Assembly: GCA_046724395.1 (NCBI GenBank)
Contig: JBKOWM010000051.1
Location: 1-11,757 of the forward strand
Source of the DNA: DATAEU01 sp046724395
Lineage (GTDB): Bacteria > Actinomycetota > UBA4738 > HRBIN12
Length of the DNA stretch: 11,757 nucleotides
Direction: 5' to 3'
Shown: positions 1 to 7,075 of the stretch, piece by piece
Layout: each line of letters starts with the position of its first letter
How positions within the stretch are numbered: position 1 is the first letter of the stretch
Notes under the pieces: model-generated
Told to the model about the DNA's origin: nothing
Seen by the model: only the letters and a program-made list of their open reading frames with translations
Database searches by the model: none
Made by a program: the position numbers and the translations under genes

Positions 1-984
1 CGCCAGGCCATCGCGACGCAGTCTCTTCGCTTCCAAGGCGTCGCGGAGCGCCGACGTCACCGCGTCCGCATAGTCCTCGATCCCCGGGCCGCGCTCGGGT
101 CGGTCGGCCGCGCGCCGGAGCGCCCGGCCGGTGGGGTCGCGAGGGCTCGCGAACCCGCCACCCAAATCGATCTCCCTCGGCATCCAGCCGTCCCACGCCT
201 GGGACAGCTCGGCGAGCGTCGCAACGACGGCCTCCGCCATGCCGCGCCACACGGCCGGATCGTGATGGTGTCGGCCGAGGTGCGCCATGACGCCGGACAC
301 GTCCAGCTCTTCGGCCGACAACGCCTGCCGTCCGGCCTCCAACAGATCCATCGTCGGGATCCCGGGCTTGTACGTGCGAGCGAAGGCGGCGATCGGCACA
401 TCCTCCTCGACGAACTCGGACGGCTGCGTGAGCGTCGCGTAGTCCGGACGCAGACGGAAGCGGACGGTCGCGCGTCGCCCGATCCGGCGGGCGATGTCGC
501 GGGCGGCGCGAATCTCCCCCATGCTGTCGAGCGTCACCTTCGCGCCGGACTCGATCGCGCGTTCGAGGAGTGCAACGTCCTTCGCCGTCCCGTTCACGCT
601 CACGAGCGACGGATCGACGCCGGTCCGGATCGCTGCCTCCAGCTCGCCCGGACCGAACACGTCGCAGCCGATCCCCTCCTGGGTGAGGACGGCCCGCGTC
701 GCGAGCGTGAAGTTGGCCTTGATCGAGGCAAGCACGCGGACGGGTCCCTCGGTCCACCGGTCTTCGAAGGCCGCGCAGATGCGCCGCGCGTTCCGACGGA
801 GCTGGTTCTCAGAGACGACGAACAGCGGCGTTCCGAAGCGCCGGGCAACCTCGATGACGTCGCATCCCTCGACGAACAGCCGATCGCCGCGGACCGACAG
901 CGACTCGTCGATGTCCGTTCGAGGCCGTTTCGCCTCCGACGACGCGCCGTGAGCCGCCAGGACGACCGAACCATCTCGATTCAT
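1..984 (-). CDS. Fold-type III PLP-dependent decarboxylase (ornithine/DAP/arginine decarboxylase family), 3' end missing
   Basis: Only the first 328 codons are in the window; the frame is open to the left edge, so the C-terminal beta-barrel is missing. The N-terminal TIM-barrel half is clear: an entry strand GTPLFVVSENQL (51-62), the PLP lysine K89 in VLASIKANFTLATRAV, the GCDVFGPGELEAAI segment (106-119), NGTAKD (131-136, the place of HGNNK in LysA), a VRFRLRPD strand (174-181), an AHLG segment (234-237, the HIGS position) followed by RHHH, and the phosphate-binding GGGF (275-278). The family decarboxylates amino acids using PLP. Diaminopimelate decarboxylase is the nearest common member, but HHH after AHLG and KPGI in place of KFGI argue against calling it lysA. 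The ATG start is supported by GGGAGG five bases upstream. It is the last visible gene of the sugar operon, 74 bp after a sugar kinase gene. Family call firm; substrate unknown. Confidence 0.85.
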   Translation of the reverse strand, partial: MNRDGSVVLAAHGASSEAKRPRTDIDESLSVRGDRLFVEGCDVIEVARRFGTPLFVVSENQLRRNARRICAAFEDRWTEGPVRVLASIKANFTLATRAVLTQEGIGCDVFGPGELEAAIRTGVDPSLVSVNGTAKDVALLERAIESGAKVTLDSMGEIRAARDIARRIGRRATVRFRLRPDYATLTQPSEFVEEDVPIAAFARTYKPGIPTMDLLEAGRQALSAEELDVSGVMAHLGRHHHDPAVWRGMAEAVVATLAELSQAWDGWMPREIDLGGGFASPRDPTGRALRRAADRPERGPGIEDYADAVTSALRDALEAKRLRRDGLA

Positions 985-1058
985 CGACGCCTCCCGACTC
1001 GACGGCGCATCGTGGTCGCGGTCCGCGGGTCCCGTCAAGGCCGCGAGCGGCAAGGCCC

Positions 1059-2000
1059 TCATCCGACGGGCTCGACGACCGCGCGCGATGCAAGATCGCC
1101 GGCCCTCGCGGCATCGAGTCGCCCGGCGCCCGGCACCTCGGCGTTGGCCGCCGCCGCACCCAGCGCGACGCGGAGGGCCGTCTCCCACGCATCACCTCTC
1201 TCGACGGCGGTGAGCAAGCCGCCGAGGAACACATCGCCGCTGCCGACGGGGTACGGCCCGCGCTCGTAGAGCCGCGCACGCAGAACCGCTCCGTCCGGCG
1301 TCAGCACGACTGCGCCGTCCGCGCCCCGGGTCACGATCGCCGCGGCGTCCGCGCCGTCGATACGGGCGCGGATGTCGCGCAGCGCCTCCGTGGCATCCGC
1401 CTCGCTCTCAACCTCGCAGCCGAGCAACGCGCTTGCCTCCTCGGCGTTGACCTTGACGAGCGCGGGGGCCTCGTCAAGGCCGAGTGCGAGCGCCTCGTCC
1501 CGCGCATCGAGGGCGACGCGCACACCGGCCCCGCGACCGATGTCGATGAGCCGCGCGTACGCGTCGCGCGGCGCACCGACCGGCACGAAACCGGAGATCG
1601 TCATCCACGAGGATTCGACGCAGAGCTCGCGGACGAGCTCCTCGAGCCGCTCCCATCCCTCCCCACCGATGTCCGTGCCTCGCTCGTAGAACTCGGTCAG
1701 GCCCCGGCCGGTCCGGTCGGCGACGGAGAGCGACGCCCGAGTCTCTCCCTGCGTCCACGCGAATCGTGCCGCCACGCCCTCGGCCGCCAGGGCGTCTTCG
1801 ACCCAGCTGCCGGCATGACCGGCGAGAATCCCGGTCGCCGTGACGTCGGCGCCGAGCGTGTGCGCCGCCCGGGCGCAGTTGAGGCCCTTGCCGCCGGGAA
1901 CCTGCGTGAAGGCCAACGGGCGGTGTATGGAGCCGATCTCAACGTGCTCGACCTCGAACAGCTTGTCGACCGACGGATTGGGCGCGACACAGATGATCAC
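1059..2000 (-). CDS. PfkB-family hexose-phosphate kinase, 1-phosphofructokinase/tagatose-6-phosphate kinase type
   Basis: This 313-residue cytoplasmic kinase has the length and layout of 1-phosphofructokinase-like PfkB enzymes, which transfer phosphate from ATP to a sugar phosphate. Visible marks are the N-terminal APNPSVDKLFEVEHVEIGS (residues 6-24), the substrate-side PGGKGLNCARAAHTLGA (35-51), and the C-terminal anion-hole and catalytic motif VGSGDVFLGG with the presumed base D256. Most relatives have GAGD here; this one has GSGD. The GTG start at 2000 overlaps the stop codon of the preceding kinase gene as GTGA, which points to coupled translation; no other start gives the canonical N-terminus. 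It sits second to last among the visible operon genes. The exact substrate (fructose-1-phosphate, tagatose-6-phosphate or another sugar) cannot be read from the sequence. Confidence 0.9.
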   Translation of the reverse strand: MIICVAPNPSVDKLFEVEHVEIGSIHRPLAFTQVPGGKGLNCARAAHTLGADVTATGILAGHAGSWVEDALAAEGVAARFAWTQGETRASLSVADRTGRGLTEFYERGTDIGGEGWERLEELVRELCVESSWMTISGFVPVGAPRDAYARLIDIGRGAGVRVALDARDEALALGLDEAPALVKVNAEEASALLGCEVESEADATEALRDIRARIDGADAAAIVTRGADGAVVLTPDGAVLRARLYERGPYPVGSGDVFLGGLLTAVERGDAWETALRVALGAAAANAEVPGAGRLDAARAGDLASRAVVEPVG

Positions 2001-2929
2001 GCGATCGCCTCGATGGCGGCGAGCGCCTCGTCCAGGCTCGGCTGCGCGGCGGTTCCTCCGCTCGCCCGCGTCGAAAGCGATCCGCTCGCCACAGCGAGCT
2101 GCAAACACCGCCCGAGCGGCCACCCCGACAACCGCCCCGCGATGAAGCCGGCGTCGAAGGTGTCGCCGGCGCCTGTCGTGTCGACGACGTCCGTGGGGAT
2201 CGACTCCGAACGAACGAGCTCCTGGCCGTGGACCGCGAGGCCCCCGCCCTGCCCGAACTTGACGGCGACGATCGCGCCGCGCTCGCCGAGAGCCTCGGCG
2301 GCGACGTCGACGTCGTCGATGCCGGTGATCGCGCGCGCCTCGGCGGAGTTGGGGAAAAACATGTCGGTCGACGAGAGCAACCCGAGCAGGCCCGTGTCCC
2401 ACGACTCGGCGGGATCCCAGTTGGGATCGATCGACACGGTCGCGCCGGCATCGTGCGCGGTCCGGAACAGCCCGGGTAGGCCGGGGCGCAGCGCCTGCTG
2501 GAGGTAATAGGAGCTCACGTGCACATGCCGCGCGGACCGAACCAGATCCTCGTCGACGAGATCGGACCGGAGGTCGTCGATCGTTCCCGTCGCGGTGAGG
2601 ATGGCACGATCGTCCCCGCGATCGAGGATCACCGTGACGCCCGTCGCACGAGTGGAATCCACGCTCACACCATCCACGTCGACGCCGCGCGCGGCGAGCG
2701 CCTCGCGGACGAAGCGGCCGAAGAGGTCGTCGCCGACGACCCCGACGAACGCCGCGGTCAGCCCCAGCTGAGCGCCGGCGCACGCCGTGATGGCGCCCGA
2801 CCCGCCCAGCACGAGCGTGGCGGACTCGACGAGACGCTCGGTCTGCCCAAACCGCGGGGCGACGTCCCCGCGCAGGATCAGGTCGGGGTTCGCGTCGCCG
2901 AGGACCAGGAGATCGACGGATGACCGCAT
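1997..2929 (-). CDS. PfkB-family carbohydrate kinase, ribokinase type
   Basis: This is a 310-residue ribokinase-fold kinase. It has a LVLGDANPDLIL opening strand (8-19; relatives have GxxNxD), GGSGAITACAGAQLGL (42-57) where ribokinases have GGNxxN, GVVGDDLFG (63-71), and the second PfkB signature DTTGAGDTFDAGF with catalytic D256. The family phosphorylates free sugars such as ribose, fructose, 2-keto-3-deoxygluconate or nucleosides. The sequence belongs to a different branch from the neighbouring 1-phosphofructokinase-like kinase, so the two are unlikely to be a recent tandem duplication. The ATG at 2929 follows a 53-bp gap and has no good Shine-Dalgarno; no in-frame alternative start lies nearby, although the frame stays open upstream. 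Its stop overlaps the next gene by 4 nt. Likely role: phosphorylating a sugar released by the imported glycoside (inference). Confidence 0.9.
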   Translation of the reverse strand: MRSSVDLLVLGDANPDLILRGDVAPRFGQTERLVESATLVLGGSGAITACAGAQLGLTAAFVGVVGDDLFGRFVREALAARGVDVDGVSVDSTRATGVTVILDRGDDRAILTATGTIDDLRSDLVDEDLVRSARHVHVSSYYLQQALRPGLPGLFRTAHDAGATVSIDPNWDPAESWDTGLLGLLSSTDMFFPNSAEARAITGIDDVDVAAEALGERGAIVAVKFGQGGGLAVHGQELVRSESIPTDVVDTTGAGDTFDAGFIAGRLSGWPLGRCLQLAVASGSLSTRASGGTAAQPSLDEALAAIEAIA

Positions 2930-2982
2930 CGCTGGGGGCGTAGCGTATCGGGCGCGTCGCCGACCTCGAATCGCATTCGGCG

Positions 2983-3540
2983 CTAGAGGACGTGCAGACG
3001 CCGCTCTCGCAGGTGATCGGCGACGCCGAGGCTGGTGAACGGCAGGACGGGGGCGACGACGAGCGTCGCCTCGGGCGCGAGCCGGAGCGTCAGGAACACG
3101 TACGCCGCCGAGACCAGCACCGCCGCGGCGCGCCAGCGAGCCGAGTGCACGGCGTCGGCGCGCAGCGCCACCGCGCCGCCGGCGCCGAGGCCCGCGACGA
3201 GGCCGGTGATGGCGTCGCCGGCGATCGCGGACAGTGGGATGCCGATCACGACCGAGATCACCAAGGCCTTGACGACGGCGCCCGGCGCCCGCGGGTGCTC
3301 GGACAGGAAGGCGAGCGCGACGAAGACGAACGGGATGATCGCAAGCCCGAACGCGACGAACGGCGCCGCAGCGGGGGCGTTGCGCGCATCGGAGCTTCCC
3401 GCGACGAACCCGATCACGATCGACCAGAGTCCTGGCGCGAGCAACAGCGTGGCGATGAGGATCGCGCGCCACTTCCGCCGCGGCGGGAGTGGACTCAGCC
3501 CAGCCGGTTGCTCGCGCCAGCGCCCCGTCCGCGCGATCAT
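2983..3540 (-). CDS. Unrecognised multi-pass membrane protein in the sugar transport operon
   Basis: This 185-residue protein matches no family I can name. After a basic, proline-rich cytoplasmic-looking N-terminus (PLPPRRKWR, 17-25) come four hydrophobic stretches: about 26-48 (AILIATLLLAPGLW...), 58-79, 89-126 (long, glycine-rich, perhaps two helices) and 138-166. The C-terminus is charged (DHLRERRLHVL). There is no signal peptidase site, EAA loop or catalytic motif. The ATG at 3540 overlaps the stop of the MalG-like permease as ATGA, so it is translated from the same message and probably coupled. Codon use matches its neighbours, and the segregation of hydrophobic and charged residues supports a real gene. 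It could be an accessory subunit of the transporter or simply an operon passenger; the function is unknown. Confidence 0.75.
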   Translation of the reverse strand: MIARTGRWREQPAGLSPLPPRRKWRAILIATLLLAPGLWSIVIGFVAGSSDARNAPAAAPFVAFGLAIIPFVFVALAFLSEHPRAPGAVVKALVISVVIGIPLSAIAGDAITGLVAGLGAGGAVALRADAVHSARWRAAAVLVSAAYVFLTLRLAPEATLVVAPVLPFTSLGVADHLRERRLHVL

Positions 3541-4481
3541 CCCTTGACCGACCCCGCGGTGAGGCCACGCACGAAGTACTTCTGCATCGAGAAGAAGACG
3601 ATGAGCGGCAGCACCATCGAGATGAACGCCGCCGCCGTCAGCAGGTACCACGTTTCGCCTCGGGCGCCGTTCAGGGCGGCGAGGACGTACGTCAGCACCT
3701 GCGTGTCCGGCGTCCCCCCGAGGAACGTGTATGCGACAAGCAGGTCGTTCCAGACCCACAAGAACTGGAAGATGGCGAACGCGGCAAGGGCCGGAACCGA
3801 TAGCGGCACGATCAGGCGCCAGAAGATCGTGAAGTGGTCGGCGCCGTCGATCTTCGCCGACTCGATGATCTCGGACGGCAGCGCGCCGATGTAATTGCGG
3901 AGGAGGTAGACCGCGAGCGGGAGACCGAACCCGGTATGCGCGAGCCAGATCCCCAGGAACGTCCCGTTGAGGTCCAGGTCGGGGAAGATGTACCGGCCGA
4001 ATAGAATACCTCCGTTGGCATACAGCTTCAGCAGCGGGATCAGCGCCATCTGGAGTGGGACCACGAGCAGTCCGACGACCAGCACGAACAGGACGTAGCG
4101 GCCCCTGAACTCCATCCACGAGAACGCGTACGCGGCGAACGCCGCGATCGTGATTGGGATGACGGTCGCCGGGATGGTCACGGCGAGGCTGTTCAGGAAG
4201 GCGTTGCCGAGCCCCTCGTCCAGGGCCTCACGGTAGTTCCCGAGGGTCCACTGTGCGGCGTCGAAGGGATGCGCGAGCGCCGTCCACCACCCCGTCGTGT
4301 TGACGAGCTCCGGGTTGCGAAACGAGGTGATCAACACGCCGGCCGCGGGGATGATCCACAGCAGGCAGATGGCGACTATCGTGATCCGGACGAACCACCC
4401 GCCCGCGCGCACCTCACCGACGTTCCCCGCCGGCGCGACGACGACCTCGGTGTCGACGTCGCCCGCCTGCGCCAGGCTCAT
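3537..4481 (-). CDS. Carbohydrate ABC transporter permease, MalG/AglG type
   Basis: This 314-residue inner-membrane permease of the CUT1 sugar-importer class has six predicted helices (about 31-52, 96-120, 129-150, 173-193, 226-248, 278-299). The cytoplasmic coupling loop that docks on the ATPase is clear: SEIIESAKIDGADHFTIFW (203-221) followed by RLIVPLSVPAL, the EAA motif. The C-terminus KYFVRGLTAGSVKG is typical of MalG-type subunits, which end by reaching toward the ATPase. A roughly 28-residue hydrophilic N-terminal extension precedes helix 1. The ATG at 4481 overlaps the stop of the MalF-like gene as ATGA, and its own stop overlaps the next ATG in the same way. It should pair with the MalF-like permease, the upstream binding protein and the ATPase at 8422-9645. 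Confidence 0.95.
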   Translation of the reverse strand: MSLAQAGDVDTEVVVAPAGNVGEVRAGGWFVRITIVAICLLWIIPAAGVLITSFRNPELVNTTGWWTALAHPFDAAQWTLGNYREALDEGLGNAFLNSLAVTIPATVIPITIAAFAAYAFSWMEFRGRYVLFVLVVGLLVVPLQMALIPLLKLYANGGILFGRYIFPDLDLNGTFLGIWLAHTGFGLPLAVYLLRNYIGALPSEIIESAKIDGADHFTIFWRLIVPLSVPALAAFAIFQFLWVWNDLLVAYTFLGGTPDTQVLTYVLAALNGARGETWYLLTAAAFISMVLPLIVFFSMQKYFVRGLTAGSVKG

Positions 4482-5623
4482 CTCGCCATCTCCTGCTCGC
4501 GGAAGCGCCGGACGTTCCAGATCATTACCGGGATGACGACGATGAACAGGATCACGGCGATCGCCGCGCCCCGACCGTAGTTCGCGCCGATGAAGAACCA
4601 GTAGATCATCCGCTCGGCGATGACCTCGGTCCCGTTCGACTGCGCGTTTCCGATGACAAACACGATGTCGAAGACCTTGAGCGCGTTGATGACCATGTAC
4701 GTGGTGACGACGACGATCGTCGGCAGGATCGTCGGAACCATGATGCGGCGGAACACTTGCCACTCGGACGCGCCGTCGATACGCGCAGCCTCGATGATCT
4801 CGTCCGGGATCGCCTTGATCGCGGCCGAGAGCACGACCATAGCGAACCCGGTCTGCATCCACACCATGATCACCATGAGAAACAGGTTGTTCCACGGCTG
4901 CAGCGAGAGCCAGTCGACGGGGTTCTGTCCGAGCCCGAGCACGAGCCCGTTCAGCAGCCCGATGTTCGAGCCGAACCCCTGCGGGCGGAAGCTGTACACC
5001 AGCCGCCACGTGATCGAGGCGCCGGCGAACGAGATGGCCATCGGCAGGAAGATGATCGACTTGGCGACCGCCTCGCCGCGGCGGAGGCGATCCGCGAGCG
5101 TCGCGAACGCCAGTCCGCTCGTGACGGCGACGAGCGGGACGATGATCATCCAGCCGAGCGTATTGCGGACGGCCCGCAGCATGCTCGAGTCGGTGAAGAC
5201 GAACTTGAAGTTGTCCAGCCCGACAAAGCTCTGCGAGAACTCATCCTTGAAGCTGATGAAGATCGTGTTCAGCAGGGGATACACGAGGAACAGGCCGAGC
5301 AGCACCAGGGCCGGCCCGACGAAGATCCACGGGCGGACGGACTCCCGGTACCGCATCGGAAGGACGTCGACGGCTTTGTTCATGGCGACGTACAGCAGGA
5401 AGATCCCGCCGACGCCGACGACCACGGCGACGATCACGACGAGGACCCGATTGGCGTTCTCGTTGCGCAGGTACTCGATCGCCGCCCACATGACGGCGAA
5501 CCCGAACAAGGGGATCGCGACGGCACCGATCAAGCGCAGGACGAACATCGCGACGGATCTGAGCCCGGACGACGCGACGCTGGCGGCGTCGCCCGGGCTC
5601 GGAACCGGCTCGCTCGCGGACAA
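4478..5623 (-). CDS. Carbohydrate ABC transporter permease, MalF/AglF type
   Basis: This 381-residue CUT1 permease carries two extra N-terminal helices (about 26-50 and 59-81) before the usual six (about 99-123, 155-178, 188-208, 245-268, 298-320, 352-370), giving eight as in MalF. The EAA coupling loop reads DEIIEAARIDGASEWQVFRR (274-293), followed by IMVPTILPTI. Known family role: forms the translocation pore with the MalG-type partner. The start is TTG at 5623, chosen because a GAGGT Shine-Dalgarno lies five bases upstream, partly inside the stop codon of the binding-protein gene; the next in-frame ATG (residue 26) would cut into the first helix. The gap to the binding-protein gene is only 8 nt. 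The length and the neighbours resemble the alpha-glucoside (Agl) transporter branch; that substrate assignment is inference. Confidence 0.95.
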   Translation of the reverse strand: MSASEPVPSPGDAASVASSGLRSVAMFVLRLIGAVAIPLFGFAVMWAAIEYLRNENANRVLVVIVAVVVGVGGIFLLYVAMNKAVDVLPMRYRESVRPWIFVGPALVLLGLFLVYPLLNTIFISFKDEFSQSFVGLDNFKFVFTDSSMLRAVRNTLGWMIIVPLVAVTSGLAFATLADRLRRGEAVAKSIIFLPMAISFAGASITWRLVYSFRPQGFGSNIGLLNGLVLGLGQNPVDWLSLQPWNNLFLMVIMVWMQTGFAMVVLSAAIKAIPDEIIEAARIDGASEWQVFRRIMVPTILPTIVVVTTYMVINALKVFDIVFVIGNAQSNGTEVIAERMIYWFFIGANYGRGAAIAVILFIVVIPVMIWNVRRFREQEMAR

Positions 5624-5631
5624 CCGCTACC

Positions 5632-6951
5632 TCAGCTCGTCCAACTGGCCTCAACGTCGTCCAGGACGCCCTTGAGCGAGTCCGGACCGTCCTGCATGTA
5701 CGTCACGATGCCCTTAAAGTATTCTGCCTGCACGGCGGCCGGCATCAGGTCTGACGCGTCGAACCGCGCGGTTCCGGACTGGAGGCCTTCCTTCAATACC
5801 TCCGCCGACTGCTTCAGGATGTCGTTCCAGTAACAATCGGACGAGACGTCCGCGTTCGGCGAGATCCGCGACGACGTTTGGATTCCACCCATCGCGCATT
5901 GGACGTCGGTCCCCATGAAGCGCTCGAGGAAGTCCTTCACCTCTGGTGCGTTCCGAAAGACCATCGCCAGCTCCCCGGCGAAGAGCGGACCGCCCTCGGT
6001 ATCCATCGAGGGAAACGGAAACCAGTCGTAGTCGACGCCCGACTTCGCGTCCGTCGGGAAGAAGGCGTTCATGAAGCTCGCCTGCCGGTGGAGCCAGCAG
6101 CCCGGCGGCTCGTCGAACATCGGCAGCGCTGAGTCCTCGAACGCGATGGACGGGGTCTTGTCGGCACCGCCGAGCACCCACCCCGGGCGGAACATGACGT
6201 CGCCGAACGTCTCGGCCGCCTGCTGGACCGACGGATCGTTGAACGGGATCTCGTGCTTCCACCACTGGTCGTACACGTCCGGTCCGGCCGTCCGGAGCAT
6301 GATGTCCTCCATCCAGTCCGTCGCCGGCCATCCGGTCGCGGAGCCGCTCTCCAACCCGACGCACCACGGCGTCCCGCCGTCCTTCTGGATCTGGTCCGAC
6401 AGGGCCAACAGGTCGTCCCAGGTCTTCGGGATCTCGTACCCGGCCTTGTCGAAGTCGTCCTTCGGGTACCAGATCATCGACTTCAGATTGATGTTGGTCG
6501 GCAGCCCGTAGTGCTCGCCGTTCACCACGCCGAGGTCGAGGAACGGCTTGCCGAACGTCTCCTCGAGCTGAGTGATGTCGAACCCCATGTCCTCGAGCGA
6601 GACGGCGTGTGCGGTCTGGACCAGTCCGGGCAGGGATCCAGGCTGCGGGAGCAGGATGACGTCGAGCGTCCCGGCCTGACCGCTCACTTGGATGTCCTGC
6701 TCGAAGGTCTCGGACCCCGTGATGGTCGCCGTGTAGTCGGTCTGCGAGTTGATCTGCTCGTCGAAGATCTCCTGCATCGGCTTGGCTTCGGTCTTCGCAT
6801 TGAGCGCGCTCTGGACGTCGACCTTGCCGGTGTTCTCCTCGGTCGGGCCGCCGCTGGCACCGCCGCCACCACCACCCTCCTCTTCCGCGGCACACGCCGC
6901 CGACAGCACCAGAACAACGGCGAGCACCGCCGCGAAACGAAATCGACGCAT
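5632..6951 (-). CDS. Extracellular sugar-binding lipoprotein of ABC transporter, alpha-glucoside (AglE) type
   Basis: This 439-residue solute-binding protein has a lipoprotein signal peptide: RRFRF, a hydrophobic core, then LSAAC with C20 as the likely lipidated residue. A Glu and Gly-rich linker (23-35) follows. The mature part has the look of family 1 sugar-binding proteins. The stretch NLKSMIWYPKDDFDKAGYE (155-173) with PKTWDDLLALSDQI, GTPWCVGLESGSATGWPATD (193-212) and DVYDQWWKHEIPF (225-237) is what I associate with AglE-type binding proteins. Family knowledge: it captures an oligosaccharide or glycoside outside the membrane and delivers it to the permeases. The ATG at 6951 is backed by a strong AAGGAGG six to seven bases upstream. 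It is the first gene of the minus-strand operon and is divergent from the GH1 gene. Sugar specificity is not proven. Confidence 0.93.
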   Translation of the reverse strand: MRRFRFAAVLAVVLVLSAACAAEEEGGGGGGASGGPTEENTGKVDVQSALNAKTEAKPMQEIFDEQINSQTDYTATITGSETFEQDIQVSGQAGTLDVILLPQPGSLPGLVQTAHAVSLEDMGFDITQLEETFGKPFLDLGVVNGEHYGLPTNINLKSMIWYPKDDFDKAGYEIPKTWDDLLALSDQIQKDGGTPWCVGLESGSATGWPATDWMEDIMLRTAGPDVYDQWWKHEIPFNDPSVQQAAETFGDVMFRPGWVLGGADKTPSIAFEDSALPMFDEPPGCWLHRQASFMNAFFPTDAKSGVDYDWFPFPSMDTEGGPLFAGELAMVFRNAPEVKDFLERFMGTDVQCAMGGIQTSSRISPNADVSSDCYWNDILKQSAEVLKEGLQSGTARFDASDLMPAAVQAEYFKGIVTYMQDGPDSLKGVLDDVEASWTS

Positions 6952-6964
6952 CGCACCCCTCCTT
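6952..6964 (-). promoter_or_regulatory. Strong Shine-Dalgarno of the sugar-binding protein gene
   Basis: On the minus strand the start ATG at 6951 is preceded by AAGGAGGGGTGCG, so GGAGG sits six bases from the start. This is the best ribosome-binding site in the window and fixes the start of the operon's most abundantly needed product. Confidence 0.8.
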
Positions 6965-6972
6965 GCTCCGGT

Positions 6973-7004
6973 CTATTGGCTCACACGTTCTGCTGTACGG
7001 TCAA
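6973..7004 (-). promoter_or_regulatory. Possible promoter of the sugar operon
   Basis: In the 124-bp divergent spacer the minus strand has TTGACC (7004-6999), a good -35 hexamer. The best -10 candidates further on (CCAATA or CAATAG, spacing 19-20) are weak and off the usual spacing. The position, about 50 bp ahead of the binding-protein start with room for its Shine-Dalgarno, is right. No obvious LacI-type palindrome was found. Confidence 0.3.
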
Positions 7005-7061
7005 ACGGCGCCCGCGGGTTCTCGGACCTCCCGGCGCTCGCATTTGTGAAAGCCGGGGCGG

Positions 7062-7067
7062 TACGTT
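7062..7067 (+). promoter_or_regulatory. Candidate -10 box for leaderless GH1 message
   Basis: TACGTT fits TAnnnT and ends eight bases before the GH1 ATG. No Shine-Dalgarno precedes that ATG, so transcription may begin at or beside the start codon. No convincing -35 hexamer is seen at 16-19 bp spacing, so this stays tentative. Confidence 0.3.
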
Positions 7068-7075
7068 GACCGCAG

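Noticed and set aside
985..1058. TTGACG in the 74-bp gap before the PLP enzyme as a separate promoter, and a nine-codon frame overlapping its start.
   Set aside because: No acceptable -10 hexamer follows at normal spacing, and the tiny frame has a composition expected by chance. The gene more likely belongs to the operon.
262..1269. A 335-codon plus-strand open frame opposite the PLP enzyme and the kinase.
   Set aside because: It has no domain and an Arg/Asp-rich composition, and it lies antisense to two convincing genes.
1997..2929. Recent tandem duplication producing the two PfkB kinases.
   Set aside because: They share the fold and both place the catalytic Asp at residue 256, but their N-terminal and substrate motifs differ clearly (APNPSVD with GGKG versus GDANPDL with GGSG), which indicates separate subfamilies.
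1059..3568. Minus-strand open frames that extend the two PfkB kinases far upstream, as if they were fusion proteins.
   Set aside because: The extra N-terminal parts are arginine-rich out-of-frame translations of the neighbouring genes; the kinases start at 2000 (GTG) and 2929 (ATG).
7011..7018. CCCGCGGG palindrome in the divergent spacer as an operator.
   Set aside because: The symmetry does not extend beyond 8 bp, and such GC palindromes are frequent at this base composition.
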